NCBI RefSeq assembly: GCF_932274485.2
Contig: NC_065882.2
Coordinates: 29,282,890-29,346,889 of the forward strand
Direction: 5' to 3'
Length of the DNA: 64,000 nucleotides
Origin: Patella vulgata
Taxonomy: Eukaryota; Mollusca; Gastropoda; Patellidae
Of this stretch, positions 32,172 to 42,559 are shown in pieces. The position numbers and the translations under genes are program-made. The notes below the pieces were generated by a model that was not told where the DNA came from, searched no databases, and saw only the letters and a list, made by a program, of their open reading frames with translations. Every line of letters starts with the position of its first letter. Position 1 is the first letter of the stretch.

Positions 32172-32230
32172 TACAATAACATGCATGACAATCATAATAG
32201 AGGATAGCAGACGAAGTCAACGACACTACA
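32172..32230 (-). repeat. LTR-start repeat, 5' side
   Basis: Identical partner of 22818-22876, marking the upstream border of the - strand gypsy element. Confidence 0.8.
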
Positions 32231-32355
32231 GTGGTATATATTAATATAAATAAGGCCCGACCTGCTCTAACTTTTTTTTTTCATTTTTTGAATAATTCCG
32301 GTATGGAAATTATTGTTGGGATAGTTTTGATAACCGGTCTGGGCACTTTAATGGT

Positions 32356-32626
32356 CGCAGGGCTCTGTAATGATATATTACATTATCTGATTAGATAAAA
32401 TACCCTGAGAAATCCTATGTTCAAAAGTGCCAAAAATGCAAAAATGTCAAAATATCGAAAATTAAATTTCAATAACTCAATACAAATTATACATCGTTAG
32501 AATCGTAAATAGGCCAGCTATCTGAATGTGTAACCTTTTTGTAAAAATCTGTTTAAATAATAAAATAATAGAGCATTTTCCAAAATTTCACGATTTTTTG
32601 ACCTTTTTTCGATTTTCAGTCCCTTT
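32356..32626 (-). repeat. Dispersed repeat, right copy of the inverted pair
   Basis: Reverse complement of 1960-2224, with scattered differences and small length changes. Confidence 0.75.
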
Positions 32627-33009
32627 TTTTACCCTATTCCAGACATTTCAAAGTCTTATTGGATGGTTTCATGCAAAAGACTACCGAAAGGACTCTCGAT
32701 CGAGAAAAAGGCGTCCAAAAAGGCTCCATAGTTTGCTGCCTGGTCATTGTATCCGTATGAATTGGGTATCACACGACAGTCCGATCATCGTGCCACCCAA
32801 CGATACATTAATTTGTTTAATCCGTTGAAATTGGGCGGAGAAATCCCGTTTTTCCCAAAAGCACCCATTTTGGGGGGGTTTTTCAAAATATCGACCATTA
32901 TTTCGACTACTTCCGGTTTACGGATCGTTGTTGAAATTGCTTTATCCAACGGTCTGACCATATGACTTTATGCTGCAGGGGTTTTAGAAAGATCGAATGA
33001 TGCTTTCAA
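32627..33009. other. Unassigned spacer
   Basis: No gene seen. It is mixed in base composition, with a short G run at 32872-32878. It separates the dispersed repeat from the truncated 3' end of the next LINE. Confidence 0.4.
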
Positions 33010-33103
33010 ATGAATTCATTTTCAATTGTACTTATATGTCTTTCATTCAAACAGTATTCACATATCCTGTCATTTCTTTCTATTGACATAGCTCTACCTG
33101 CTT

Positions 33104-33646
33104 CTATTGCAAGGTTGTGGCTACTCTATGTTGTTTGTTTATTATAGTAGATAAATATTTTTCCGGTTCTAACAATGATTTAATTTCTGCATAGAAATCT
33201 AGTTTTGAACAGGTTTTTATTGCAGAGTGCCATTCTTGTATATTACAGTCTATGGCCCTTTGTTTAAACATGCTTAAGAAGTTGTCACTGTTTCCTACTT
33301 GCTGATATGACCAAACATATTGGAAACCATAATTATATAACATATCCCTAATTTTGGTAGCCCAATTTACTCTCCCCACATTATGGTGCGCATAAAGCAT
33401 CTCATAACATCTATTAGGATACCGGTCTTTGTCCATAGAAAGTAACTTTAACCAATACTTAATACATTTTGTCATATAGATAATGTGCAGTGGTAGTCTG
33501 CCAAATTCCCCCAATGTGGCGCAATTTGGGGTTGCTTGTTTAACACCTAATAGTTTCTTACAGAACTTATTCTGTACTGTTTCTATTGATTTATATAGTT
33601 GATATCCCCAAATTTCCGCCCCATATGTCAGAATGGGCACAACCAT
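33104..33646 (-). pseudogene. LINE ORF2 C-terminal domain
   Basis: The frame starts in VVPILTYGAEIWGYQLYKSI, the conserved post-RT string. It continues with FCKKLLGVKQATPNCATLGE and ends at 33104. The true C-terminus continues in another frame (HNLAIEAGRAMSIERNDRI, then a Cys pair) before the element is cut off. Confidence 0.8.
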
Positions 33647-33889
33647 ATGATCAAATAAATATAAGGACTTTGCATGATCTAGATTATACTTATGTATAAA
33701 CTTCCAAACTATATAAAGAGCTTTATTAGCTGACAGACATAATGAATTAATAGCTTTGTACCATGACAGGGAACTAGTAAAGTACAGACCGAGATACTTA
33801 TATTCATTTACAACCTCTAGTTTCTCGCCTTGGTAACTCCAGCTTTCATATGATTTAACTTTCCTCCTCTCTTAAATACTAACACCTTA

Positions 33890-35180
33890 GTCTTACGTGT
33901 TTACTTTCATGTCATAGTCTTTACAGAAAGTATTCAATACATCAATTTGTTTTTGTAATTGCCCTACAGTGTCTGAGATATTTGCCATATCATCTGCAAA
34001 TAAAAGTTGCATTAAATTCGGCGTTCTTGCATCTATATAAATACCTTTGCATTCACATTGCTCTAGTAGTTCTACAAATTGGTTTAAGAACATGACAAAT
34101 AAAAAAGGACTGAGCATGCATCCTTGTTTTGTGCCAATTGTGCATCTGAAATACTCAGAGAGACCATTATTAGCTAATACACGGGATTTCATATTTTCAT
34201 ACATAGATTTCAGTAATTTAACAATTTTAGAGCTGACCTTATTTTTAATAAGCGTATACAGTAAGGTGGGATGGTGTACTAAGTCAAACGCAGATGAAAA
34301 ATCAACACAAATGCAGTATAATCTCCCCTTTTTTTTGTCAGGTACTTTTGAACAACAGTATATAAGGGAAAACAATTGTCAACTGTTGCGCAGCCCTGCC
34401 TATATCCTGCTTGCTGCTCTTTAAATTTATTTTCAATGTCACCCCAGATTATAAGTCTGTTATTTATAACTTTAGTAAATATTTTACCCATTACATTTAG
34501 TAAGGAGATGCCTCTATAGTTACAAGGGTTGGTAACATCACCCTTCTTATAAATAGGATATATTACAGCCCTGCTCCAGCTCTCTGGAAACGTACTACTA
34601 ATTAAGATCTTATTGAATAATAAACATAACAATGGAAGTAAGATGTCAATAGTGGTTTTGAACATCTCGATTACAAGACCATCTTCCCCGCCACTTTTAC
34701 CAGTTTTCATCTGATTCAGTGCTTTTACTATTTCCTTGTCACTTATTGGATTATCTAAGATATCCGAAACAACTTCGGTGGGGTCACTCAGGGTTAGATT
34801 GATTTCCTGCCATAAGGCTGACTCGCTTGATGCTTTATCCTCCGTTAAGAGATTCTGAAAATGTTCAAACCACTGATCAGTTGAAATACTGTTATTTGAC
34901 TTTGTTTTGTTTAAATACCTTAATTTTTTCCACATGTCATTTGGATCTTTTATCTCTATAAGAATATTTATCCTATCTCTATCTAGTTTCTGCTTTTGTT
35001 CTTCACAAAGTGATTTGAACATATTTTTGGTTTGTAGGTATATGTCTAAGTCAAAAGACTTTCGACTCTTTCTGTAGTTATTTAGATTTATATATTTTAA
35101 AGCCTTTAAATCAGACAGTTCCCTGGTCCACCAAATAGGTTGACAATTTGTATACTTAGGTTTGTTGTTTCTAAGCATAC
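33890..35180 (-). pseudogene. LINE ORF2 reverse transcriptase
   Basis: Two overlapping frames cover the RT. The first has TGKSGGEDGLVIEMFK, NYRGISLLNVMGKIF and EQQAGYRQGC. The second has VDFSSAFDLVHH, GTKQGCMLSPFLF and FADDMA as the catalytic box. A frameshift lies at about 34290-34370. KQGC in place of PQGS is typical of one branch of LINEs with a large C-terminal domain. Confidence 0.85.
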
Positions 35181-36635
35181 TTTTGCCAGCATATTGTATT
35201 TTGTTGCCTCATTTACACTGTTTTCTACAACAATAGAAAACTGAGATAATTCACCATTTGTTACATTTCCCTGTAATGCTACTTTAAAATCTGTTGCTTT
35301 GTTTTGATCCCATTTATAGTTCAATTTTGGATTTAAACATTCTCTACCAATATCAGACTTTTTATAACTTTTACAAACATTAAATATGCATTCTATTGGG
35401 AAGTGGTCTGAAATATCAGTTGACAGTACACTGAAGTCAGTCACATATTGAAATAATAACGAACTAGTTATGCAATAGTCTATCACACTTTTGCCTAGAT
35501 GTGACACAAAAGTGTATTCTCCTTGATTGTCTCCCTTTAATCTCCCATTAAGTATATGAATGTCAAATTTTTTACACATATCAACTTATTGTTTTCCAAA
35601 ACTATTAATATTTACATCCTTGGAGTATCTTAGTTTGTCAAAGTCATCATCACCTAGGATTAAGTCACCTATTGGGAGTTATTTATCTTCATCCGTGTTA
35701 GTGAGGTCAGATAAATTACCAGCCCTCGCATTTAAGTCCCCATTTATCATTATTTCTAAATTTTCATCATAACTTTCGATGATATCAGAGATAATTTCTT
35801 CAAATATTTCAATACCATTTGTATTTTGTTCATATAATGTACTATAAATACTAGAAGAGATAGGTGGGATATATGCAAAACAGGCTAATATATCATGACT
35901 TATATTGAACAATGTTTTACTAAATATAATAATCACACATGAGCTGTGGTTTATATATGTTACAGTCAATGTGTAAAATCAGTCAATCTGTAGATTGACT
36001 GATTCACTCAGTCATTCTGTAGATTGACTAAAAAAATCAGTCAATGTACAGATTGACTGGAAATTTAGGCGGATTTCTAGACAGATTGACTAAAATGAAT
36101 TATTCTCACTAATGGAATCACATAAGGCTATCAGATTATTTAAAGTCTTATCAGATTATTTAAAGTCTATCATATGATCTGTTTTGATAATAGATTGGAA
36201 GCCAAAGTTTTAACTCTTTCTTAACCTTAATTTCTTAAGATATCAGGTATGGTTAATTAGTTGATTGTTTGAATAACAAATTGGAAGCCACAGTTAGAGT
36301 CCTCCTTAATCCCAAAGAGAGTTAATTAGCTCATGTGGTATGTTTTAACAACAGATTTTACACATTGACTGTAACATATATACCTTCCTCACAAATTTCT
36401 GTAGATATTTAGATAAATATACACAGATACCTTGAGGAGTCCTCCCAAATTTGGAGGTCTTGTGCCCTATATTACTGAATTTTTTATAATTCTTGAAAAT
36501 ACCTTCACAATCCTGATCACAGGTTGACCAGGTCTCTAATATACTTATACAGTCATAGTTATACAAGTCATTCACTATATCTGGTCTATGTTTTAGTTTT
36601 TGTAGTCCTCCAATGTTCCAAGAAAGAAATTTCAA
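35100..36635 (-). pseudogene. LINE ORF2 endonuclease, split by a MITE
   Basis: It starts at 36635 with MKFLSWNIGGLQKLKHRP and ISILETWS, the AP-endonuclease head. After the MITE the frame resumes with YINHSSCVIIIFSK, FAYIPP and NGDLNARAG. It ends with GKSVIDYCITS and DISDHFPIEC. One more frame change lies near 35590-35680. The enzyme would nick the target strand. Confidence 0.85.
35959..36375. mobile_element. 417-bp MITE inside the LINE endonuclease
   Basis: Terminal inverted repeats of 22 bp (GTTACAGTCAATGTGTAAAA plus TC) bound the insert, and an ATATAT string flanks both ends as the likely target duplication. The interior holds further palindromes such as AGTCAATCTGTAGATTGACT and a direct repeat of CAGATTATTTAAAGTCT. 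No ORF. The superfamily cannot be fixed because the target is itself repetitive. Confidence 0.8.
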
Positions 36636-36674
36636 AGTGTGTACATGTTGAGCGCTATGGGCCGGACCTGAACA

Positions 36675-37563
36675 TCACTGGTCAGGACTTGTCACCTGGG
36701 GTCTATTTGTGCAATAAATTGATTTGTCACTAGCTTTGAATTTATAAATATCACTTTCTACTTTAAGACTATCGAAAAGGAAAAATGTCTTGCAATCTGG
36801 ATTTTTTGATTTTAGTTCATCACTAAAGCACATCAGTGCTTTCCTAGCCTCTCTTACTTCCAAACTGTAATCTTCACTTATTCTAACTGTAGAAATTATG
36901 TCTTTCTTCCCTTTTATAGCTGTTTGTATTATTCTCTTGTGTTTGTATCTACCAAATTTAACTAAGATACCTCTGGGCTTCTGCTGCATTTCACCATTAT
37001 CTCTCATATTCTGTAAACCTGTCCCATTAGTTTTCTTCTTTCCAATTCTAAAAACATCTTCTATCTGTAATGATTCATCAGACACAGCACATTCAATATC
37101 TAGTTTATTCACTAAAAATTGCCTAACTTTCTGCTCACTGTCTTCTTTATTTTCGGTTTCACTTATCTCTTCTATACCCCAAAATATTAGGTTATTTTTC
37201 CTATTTTGGTTCTCTAAATACTGCACTTTCGTTAATAAGAGTCGGTTTTCACCCTTGAGTTTCTCAACCGTTTCATTCATTATTTTGTGATTTTCCAAGA
37301 CTTCATGTAGATTTCTTGATTTGCTGTGATAAACTTGAGAACATACCTTTAATTTCTTCATTGCCAGTGACATCATCAATTGACTTTTGTGTGACAAGTT
37401 CCCCAGTAGACGAGATTTTGGCTTGTCTTGTTGATGGGCCGGGACCTGGGTTCGTTTCTATCCCACCAATTGTCAAAAGGAAACAGAGCGATGCCAATAA
37501 TCGCAGAGCACACCCATAGTACAAACTTGTTGACCAAACAACAGAATGCCGCCCGGTCGCCAT
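36675..37563 (-). pseudogene. LINE ORF1 with N-terminal 2A-like peptide
   Basis: From the ATG at 37563 the head is hydrophobic (LRLLASLCFLLTI) and runs into GIETNPGP at residues 34-41 (37464-37441), a 2A-type ribosome-skipping motif with Gly where Asp is usual. After a frame change near 37310-37390 the rest shows a coiled coil (LKGENRLLLTKVQYLENQNR), the KNNLIFWGI start of an RRM-like domain, and a basic C-terminal part. This matches ORF1 proteins of L1/L2-type LINEs, which bind LINE RNA. The 2A would release the hydrophobic leader peptide during translation. Confidence 0.82.
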
Positions 37564-37822
37564 GTTGAAATTCTGCTTTACCTTTTGTTGTGGAGCTGGC
37601 TATGGGATTATTTTCTTTTGATCTGTTGGCTTTTGTAGACAATGTATTTACCAAATATCACCCCTGTGAGTTTGCAGACATAATCTGCGATGTTTTCTCT
37701 CATTTAATTCATTATTTTATAACTAATTTTGATAGAAAACAACAAATGTCGAGAGCGAAATTTCACTCCGTCATCACTCGCTAGGGGAGACAACTCAGGC
37801 ATCTATTTGTGATGAGGAGATA

Positions 37823-39045
37823 ATGAAAGCACCCGACCAAAAACTCTTCCGAAATTTGTCTCAACACGAACGTGAACCATTGTCCCAGTTACGCAGCGAC
37901 TATGACATTGTTATCAGGGAGGCAGATAAAGGGTCGGGTGTGGTTGTCATGGACAAGGCTCGATACCTCATGGAATGCCATCGACAACTTGACGACTTAA
38001 CAGTGTACCAACGTACGGATATTAATGTTTCCACACAGTTTGATGACGAGATCACCAACTTACTCAACAGACTATACAAGCAAGATGTTATCACTGAGGA
38101 TATGCTGCAATTCGCCACTCCCACAGTAGATACTAAGCCAGCACGGTTTTACCTTTTACCTAAGGTACACAAGCCCGGGGTTCCCGGCCGTCCTGTTATC
38201 TCGGCTTGCGGTTCCTCGACGGAGGGCATCTCAGAACTTGTGGATCATATTATTCAGCCTCTTGTGCCCACGATTCCCTCATATCTAAAGGATACAAACG
38301 ACTTCATTAACAAAATCAGGCTTTGGGAGTTCTACCACCAGGTGCTATCTTGGTCACTGTCGACGTCGTTGCTCTATATCCCAGCATTCCACAAAATGAG
38401 GGCCTAGCTGCTCTTCGTACATACTTACAGAACATCACCTACCAACCAAAACGGTGAACGGAGTATGTGAACTAGCAAACTTAGTGCTCAGTCGCAACTT
38501 GTTCGAGTTCAATTCAGAGTTCTTTATCCAAACTTCGGGTACTGCCATAGCCAATATCTTTATGGCTATATTTGAGCGACTTCTTCTTGCCGGTTCTCCG
38601 CTTCATTGATGATATCTTTATGATTTGGACTGCTGGTGAAGAAAAACATCTGGAGTTTATAAACTACATAAATTCAATCAGCCTATCCATTCAATTCACA
38701 TTCGAATATTCAAAAAAGAAAGTAAACTTTCTGGACGTGTCTGTGTTTATAGAGGATAATGATGAACTTTCTACTGACCTATACACTAAGCCAACAGATG
38801 CACATCAATATTTATTATCGTCTAGCTGCCACCCTAATCACATAAAACGGAGTATACCTTATAGTCAGACCCTTCGAATTTTGCGTATTTGTTCAGATCT
38901 CACTACTGCTTACGTCCGCTGCGAAGAATTGTGTGAAATTCTAGTCCAGCGCGGGTATAATCGTAAAACGGTGAGAAAACAAATAGAGCGCGCCATCACG
39001 CCACACACGGACCCTACACCAAGAGAGGAACGTCAGCCACAATGA
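37823..39045 (+). pseudogene. Penelope-type reverse transcriptase, broken
   Basis: The head reads SDYDIVIREADKGSGVVVMD, the hallmark of PLE RTs, followed by ARFYLLPKVHKPGVPGRPVI. Further on come the VDVVALYPSIP box, FIQTSGTA near the usual GTKMAP box, and LRFIDDIFMIW with the catalytic pair. LDVSVFIEDNDELSTDLYTKPTD and SCHPNHIKRSIPYSQ are also typical. The frame is interrupted about three times. The enzyme is related to telomerase RTs. Confidence 0.88.
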
Positions 39046-39138
39046 AACGTCTATTTTACGGTCCAGTACCATCCGGGACTCCCGGACATCAAGGGTACAC
39101 TGAATAGATACCTTCCCGTCCTTCATCAATCTGAGAAG

Positions 39139-39762
39139 ATGTGCGATGCAGTTCCAAATACGCTTGTCGTCAGCTTCCACCAACCTCGTACTCTCAACAG
39201 CCTGCTTTGTATCTCTAAGGTTCGTAATGCACCGGATAAAACGCCAAGCACCGATCACTCTGTACCATGCAACAAAAACTCAACAAAACGATGCCAGCTG
39301 TGCAAAATTGTTGTACCAGGTGCCGAAATTGTGAGTACGGCTAACGGAAAAACATTCAACAACTCGGATACTAACTGCGACTCTACATGGGTTATCTATA
39401 TCATTTCTTGTTCAGAATGTCAAAAGCAATACGTAGACCAAACTAATAACCTTCGTTTCCGTATGAACGGACATAAATCGGACCTGCGTAAATGCATCAA
39501 AAATTCACTCTCAAAGGACGACTGCTTCGAACTTTATGAACATTTGAAAACCCACTCGCTTGACAAATTCCATTTTCAAATAATAGAGAAGGTCAATTTC
39601 AGACCCAATACCGCGGATAGTGTCAGCCGAATGTCGACGATTCTAGATCGAAAAGAAAAACAGTGGATTTGGCGACTGGATACGCTCACACCGAACGGAT
39701 TAAACACTGATGATGGCTTCCACACTCAAACCAAAAAATCACGAAAAAAACGCAAGAACTGA
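39139..39762 (+). CDS. Penelope GIY-YIG endonuclease region
   Basis: About 208 codons with a zinc-type RCQLCK string. The GIY-YIG core follows as VIYIISCSECQKQYVDQT, then FRMNGHKSDLRK, with E/W residues in the later DRKEKQWIWRLDTL. The region ends in a basic tail. The RT-to-endonuclease order and the Cys motif fit canonical PLEs of the Neptune/Poseidon kind. It is open in this copy but shortened in copies B-D. Confidence 0.85.
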   Translation: MCDAVPNTLVVSFHQPRTLNSLLCISKVRNAPDKTPSTDHSVPCNKNSTKRCQLCKIVVPGAEIVSTANGKTFNNSDTNCDSTWVIYIISCSECQKQYVDQTNNLRFRMNGHKSDLRKCIKNSLSKDDCFELYEHLKTHSLDKFHFQIIEKVNFRPNTADSVSRMSTILDRKEKQWIWRLDTLTPNGLNTDDGFHTQTKKSRKKRKN

Positions 39763-40063
39763 TTTCACTCACTAGGCTGAGATCGCCTATTTTTTGTAAT
39801 TTTGCGTTTCTTCATGTCAATACGTTCTTCTTGACAATTAGTGTTGTTTTAATCTTGAGTTCGCCTATCGGTTCTGTTGTTTTAGTCATCATGATTGAAC
39901 TTTCATTTTTGAGTAATACTCCGTAGAGACTCAAACCTTATGATTTGTTGTTTTTGTACATAATCTGCTTGATTGACTTTGACACTTGAACTCCCTCACA
40001 CCCTCTTGCCTGTATTTGAACCTGTTAATTTCTACTCTTCATTATAATTTGTTACGTGATTCT

Positions 40064-40118
40064 GACGAAGGATGGTGTGTCATCCAAAAATTTAAATAAA
40101 AATCTCGTGTGCTGGATT
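40064..40118 (+). ncRNA. Degenerate hammerhead-like motif, PLE copy A
   Basis: Same place as in copies B-D: CTGACGA, then a GGATG/CATCC stem. The following GAAA box reads CAAA here, so this copy is probably inactive. Confidence 0.4.
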
Positions 40119-40275
40119 TTTTGGCTTTCTCATTTCGTATCTAGTGTAATGCCGTTTTATCAACAATATATATATATATATATGTGGGGGTGGGCTGGAT
40201 TTTTTGGCTTTCTCATTTCGTATCTAGTGTAATGCCGTTTTATCAACAATATATATATATATATATGTGGGGGTG
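40112..40275 (+). repeat. Two tandem 80-bp units with AT microsatellites
   Basis: GCTGGATTTTTTGGCTTTCT...ATCAACAATATATAT...GTGGGGGTG occurs twice in copy A (from 40112 and 40194) and once in copies B-D. Confidence 0.85.
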
Positions 40276-40703
40276 CGGGGGGATTAATGCCCTTATGGGT
40301 GAAAATCAGGTTGTCAAAGGTAGCGACAAATATAAGGCTATATTGTTCTACTTTAAACTCATGGCCTTTTAACATTTATGTAGTAGTCGATGTGGTCTGC
40401 CTCCAGTTGGTCAAATTATTTCCCTTGATATTTTCAAGGTGAAGGCTGACAGCTGTCGATCATTCTGCACTGGTGACTGTGATCCCTTTCACATTTTCAT
40501 GAATACGAAAGAGTGTTCACCGGTTTTCGATTTGATAGCCTCGTTTGTCACGCAATTAGTTTTTCTGCAATATTCTGCTATGCACTGGTTAATTGGGCAT
40601 AATAAAATCGCGAGTCATGACGTAGGGCCTAACGTTATGTAAGCATATTTGTTCCAATTTGGAGCCCTGTTTTAAGCGTAATGCTTTTGTAGCGCAGTTA
40701 GCT

Positions 40704-42307
40704 TAGGGTAACCACCCGTCCCGCATTTCGCGGGACAGTCCCGCAAAATGTTTCAAAGTCCCGCGTCCCGAATCAACGAATATAATTTATATAATATTGA
40801 CACCCCACACTACAACCACTATCAGTAGCGCAACCGACAACACCACGGCCGTCACCATACCCAAAGAAAATTAAATTAAATTAAATGAATATAATTAATT
40901 CACATATTATATTTTAAAAAATATTGTAAAGACCGACAGTAGAAATCTCAGTTCTCAGACAGTACATCTTCTAAAATCTCCAAATATTAACTTACAACTT
41001 GGAAAACGTGCTTTGTCCTATGCTAGACATTTTCTATGGAAAAAACTACCAAAGTCAATTATTGTCAAAACAGTCCAGGGAGAGAGAGAAGAGAGATAAA
41101 AAGATAAATGGGATTCTACGCCCACTCGAAACAAACTATAATTCGCTTGCACATAAGGGGCCGGTTGCTCAAAACTAAGTTATTTTAACGATCCGTTAGA
41201 GTTTAACGGATCGTTATCTTGGTAACTTGTCGTTTGTTAACGGTCCGTTAAATTTCTGTCGCTGGAAAGTCAATTTCATTATCCGTTAGCTAACGGATTC
41301 ATTAAAGTTAATCCAAGAAAATACTGTTTGTTCATTGCCTGAATTTTAAATTTTTGAATTCAATGTACATGTATAACAACTTCATAGCATGAATAGCATG
41401 ACATGGTGATCAAGTAAAAGATGAATTACGTAAGAATAGGAAAGCGAGGCTATGTCTCGAATATACCAGAGAGGGAGAGATGGGGTTTAAGTTCACTCGA
41501 CACAAACTAGGTCATTTTGGGACTAACACATGATATAATTTTATTTCAATCATTCGCTTGTGCGTACGGGTCTTTACCAGTGGGAGGAAACCAGAAGATT
41601 GGACAGGCGACCGCGACCCTACTCCATGTCACGTACAACCGGGGAATCGAAACCACGCCAGTTGACTCAATGACGGACCTTATGATACAGCTCGCACGTG
41701 CTAACCAAGTAACCATTCGGCCATCTACCCCCCCCCCCAGCTCTTAAACAATGCATCTTTAACCAGGCTTAACATCCTTTATACTCAGTTATTATAAAAT
41801 CTCAATCAGTTTCACAACATTTAACATGATTTAATTTTAGCGATAAACGATTAATGTACATGGATGATAATTCGGCAGTCATTTGATTGTAACTTAAAAA
41901 TTTCATTCAACGCCATAATATATTAATTCAACGCACCCCTTCAAACGGTTCTGTCGCACACATTAATAATTTCTATATTTTGTTTGAAACTAAAGATAGG
42001 CATTTTTACATCTACAAAAGAAATTGTGCTCGTTTTTTTTTTAATGCAAGATGATGCTGGCATACGAATACAAAACACGCTGATATGAATATTATATGGC
42101 TTGAATTTATATTGTTGCTATGTATTATTATCCTAAAAGATTCGTGGTAAATATAATATGACACACGAATACAAACCAGGTTTGTGTGAATATTTCATAG
42201 TTTGATTTTCTATTGTTGCTATGACGAAAAATGCATATTGACTCAGGGGTTTTTTTTTAAAGAAAGATAATGTCCCGCATTATGATCAAGCAAAGGTGGT
42301 CACCCTA
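40704..42307. mobile_element. Non-autonomous hAT element in PLE copy A
   Basis: Ends TAGGGTAACCACC / GGTGGTCACCCTA with an 8-bp target duplication AGTTAGCT / AGTTATCT (40696-40703 and 42308-42315) define a hAT-superfamily element of 1.6 kb. CCCGCATTTCGCGGGAC-type palindromes lie just inside the left end, and GTCCCGCATT recurs near the right end. No transposase. It contains a tRNA-derived SINE and an ACGATCCGTTAG...CTAACGG palindrome cluster at about 41189-41297. Confidence 0.85.
41540..41735 (-). repeat. tRNA-derived SINE inside the hAT element
   Basis: On the - strand an A-box-like TGGCCGAATGGTTA (41723-41710) and a B-box-like GGTTTCGATTCC (41654-41643) are spaced as in a tRNA gene, of Ser/Leu style. 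A tail with GTTTCCTCCCACTGG follows. A C run precedes it on +. The same SINE is in copies B (about 47875-48070) and C (about 52950-53150). Confidence 0.6.
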
Positions 42308-42422
42308 AGTTATCTATTGGTTGTTAATCGGACCACTGACCAGTCATAATTTGGAACAAAAATTTGCTTTCGTTAATGCAGTGTTTAGTGGGATAAGGTA
42401 TAATCAACGAAACACTGCGAGG

Positions 42423-42453
<31 letters not shown>

Positions 42454-42559
42454 CAGCATATTTATAGTGCACCCTTTCATATAACATGTTCAGGGGCACT
42501 TTACAAAGTGACAATGTAAATCACACATAAACAACAAGATTATGGGCATGTTAACGATT

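Larger units (their letters stand above)
22690..32230 (-). mobile_element. Ty3/gypsy element on -, with SGNH ORF and LINE insertion
   Basis: An LTR retrotransposon reads right to left. A perfect 59-bp direct repeat (22818-22876 and 32172-32230), starting TGTAGTGTCGTTGAC on the - strand, marks the start of each LTR; the rest of the right-hand LTR is not evident. Parts in - strand order are an SGNH hydrolase ORF, gag, CCHC knuckle, protease, reverse transcriptase, integrase and a purine tract. An I/Nimb-type LINE is inserted in the protease region. It is broken in several places (about four to six), so it is older than the Gmr1-like element. Confidence 0.85.
33010..37780 (-). mobile_element. 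LINE with 2A-bearing ORF1, on the - strand
   Basis: A nearly full-length non-LTR retrotransposon reads right to left: leader, ORF1 (37563 to 36675), ORF2 endonuclease (36635 to about 35100), RT (35180 to 33890) and C-terminal domain (33646 to 33010). It is interrupted by a MITE at 35959-36375 and by several frameshifts. It stops inside the C-terminal zinc region (CEYCLNERH... near 33030), so the true 3' end is missing. ORF1 with a leading 2A peptide points to the CR1/L2/Crack side of the LINE tree; the clade is not certain. Confidence 0.85.
37790..42426 (+). mobile_element. Penelope-like element, copy A (with nested hAT)
   Basis: The fullest of four copies. It has the RT (37823 to about 39045), the GIY-YIG endonuclease (39139-39762), a hammerhead-like motif (40064-40118), then about 2.3 kb of 3' region that includes a 1.6-kb hAT element. 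It ends at CTGCGAGGAGTA (42426), where the other copies also end. Its 5' end is cut near 37790. The RT has about three breaks, so it is inactive. It differs from copies B-D at many sites and is the oldest copy here. Confidence 0.88.

Noticed and set aside
42427-42453. ATT microsatellite as a separate locus
   Set aside because: It is the 3' tail of the L2-type LINE.
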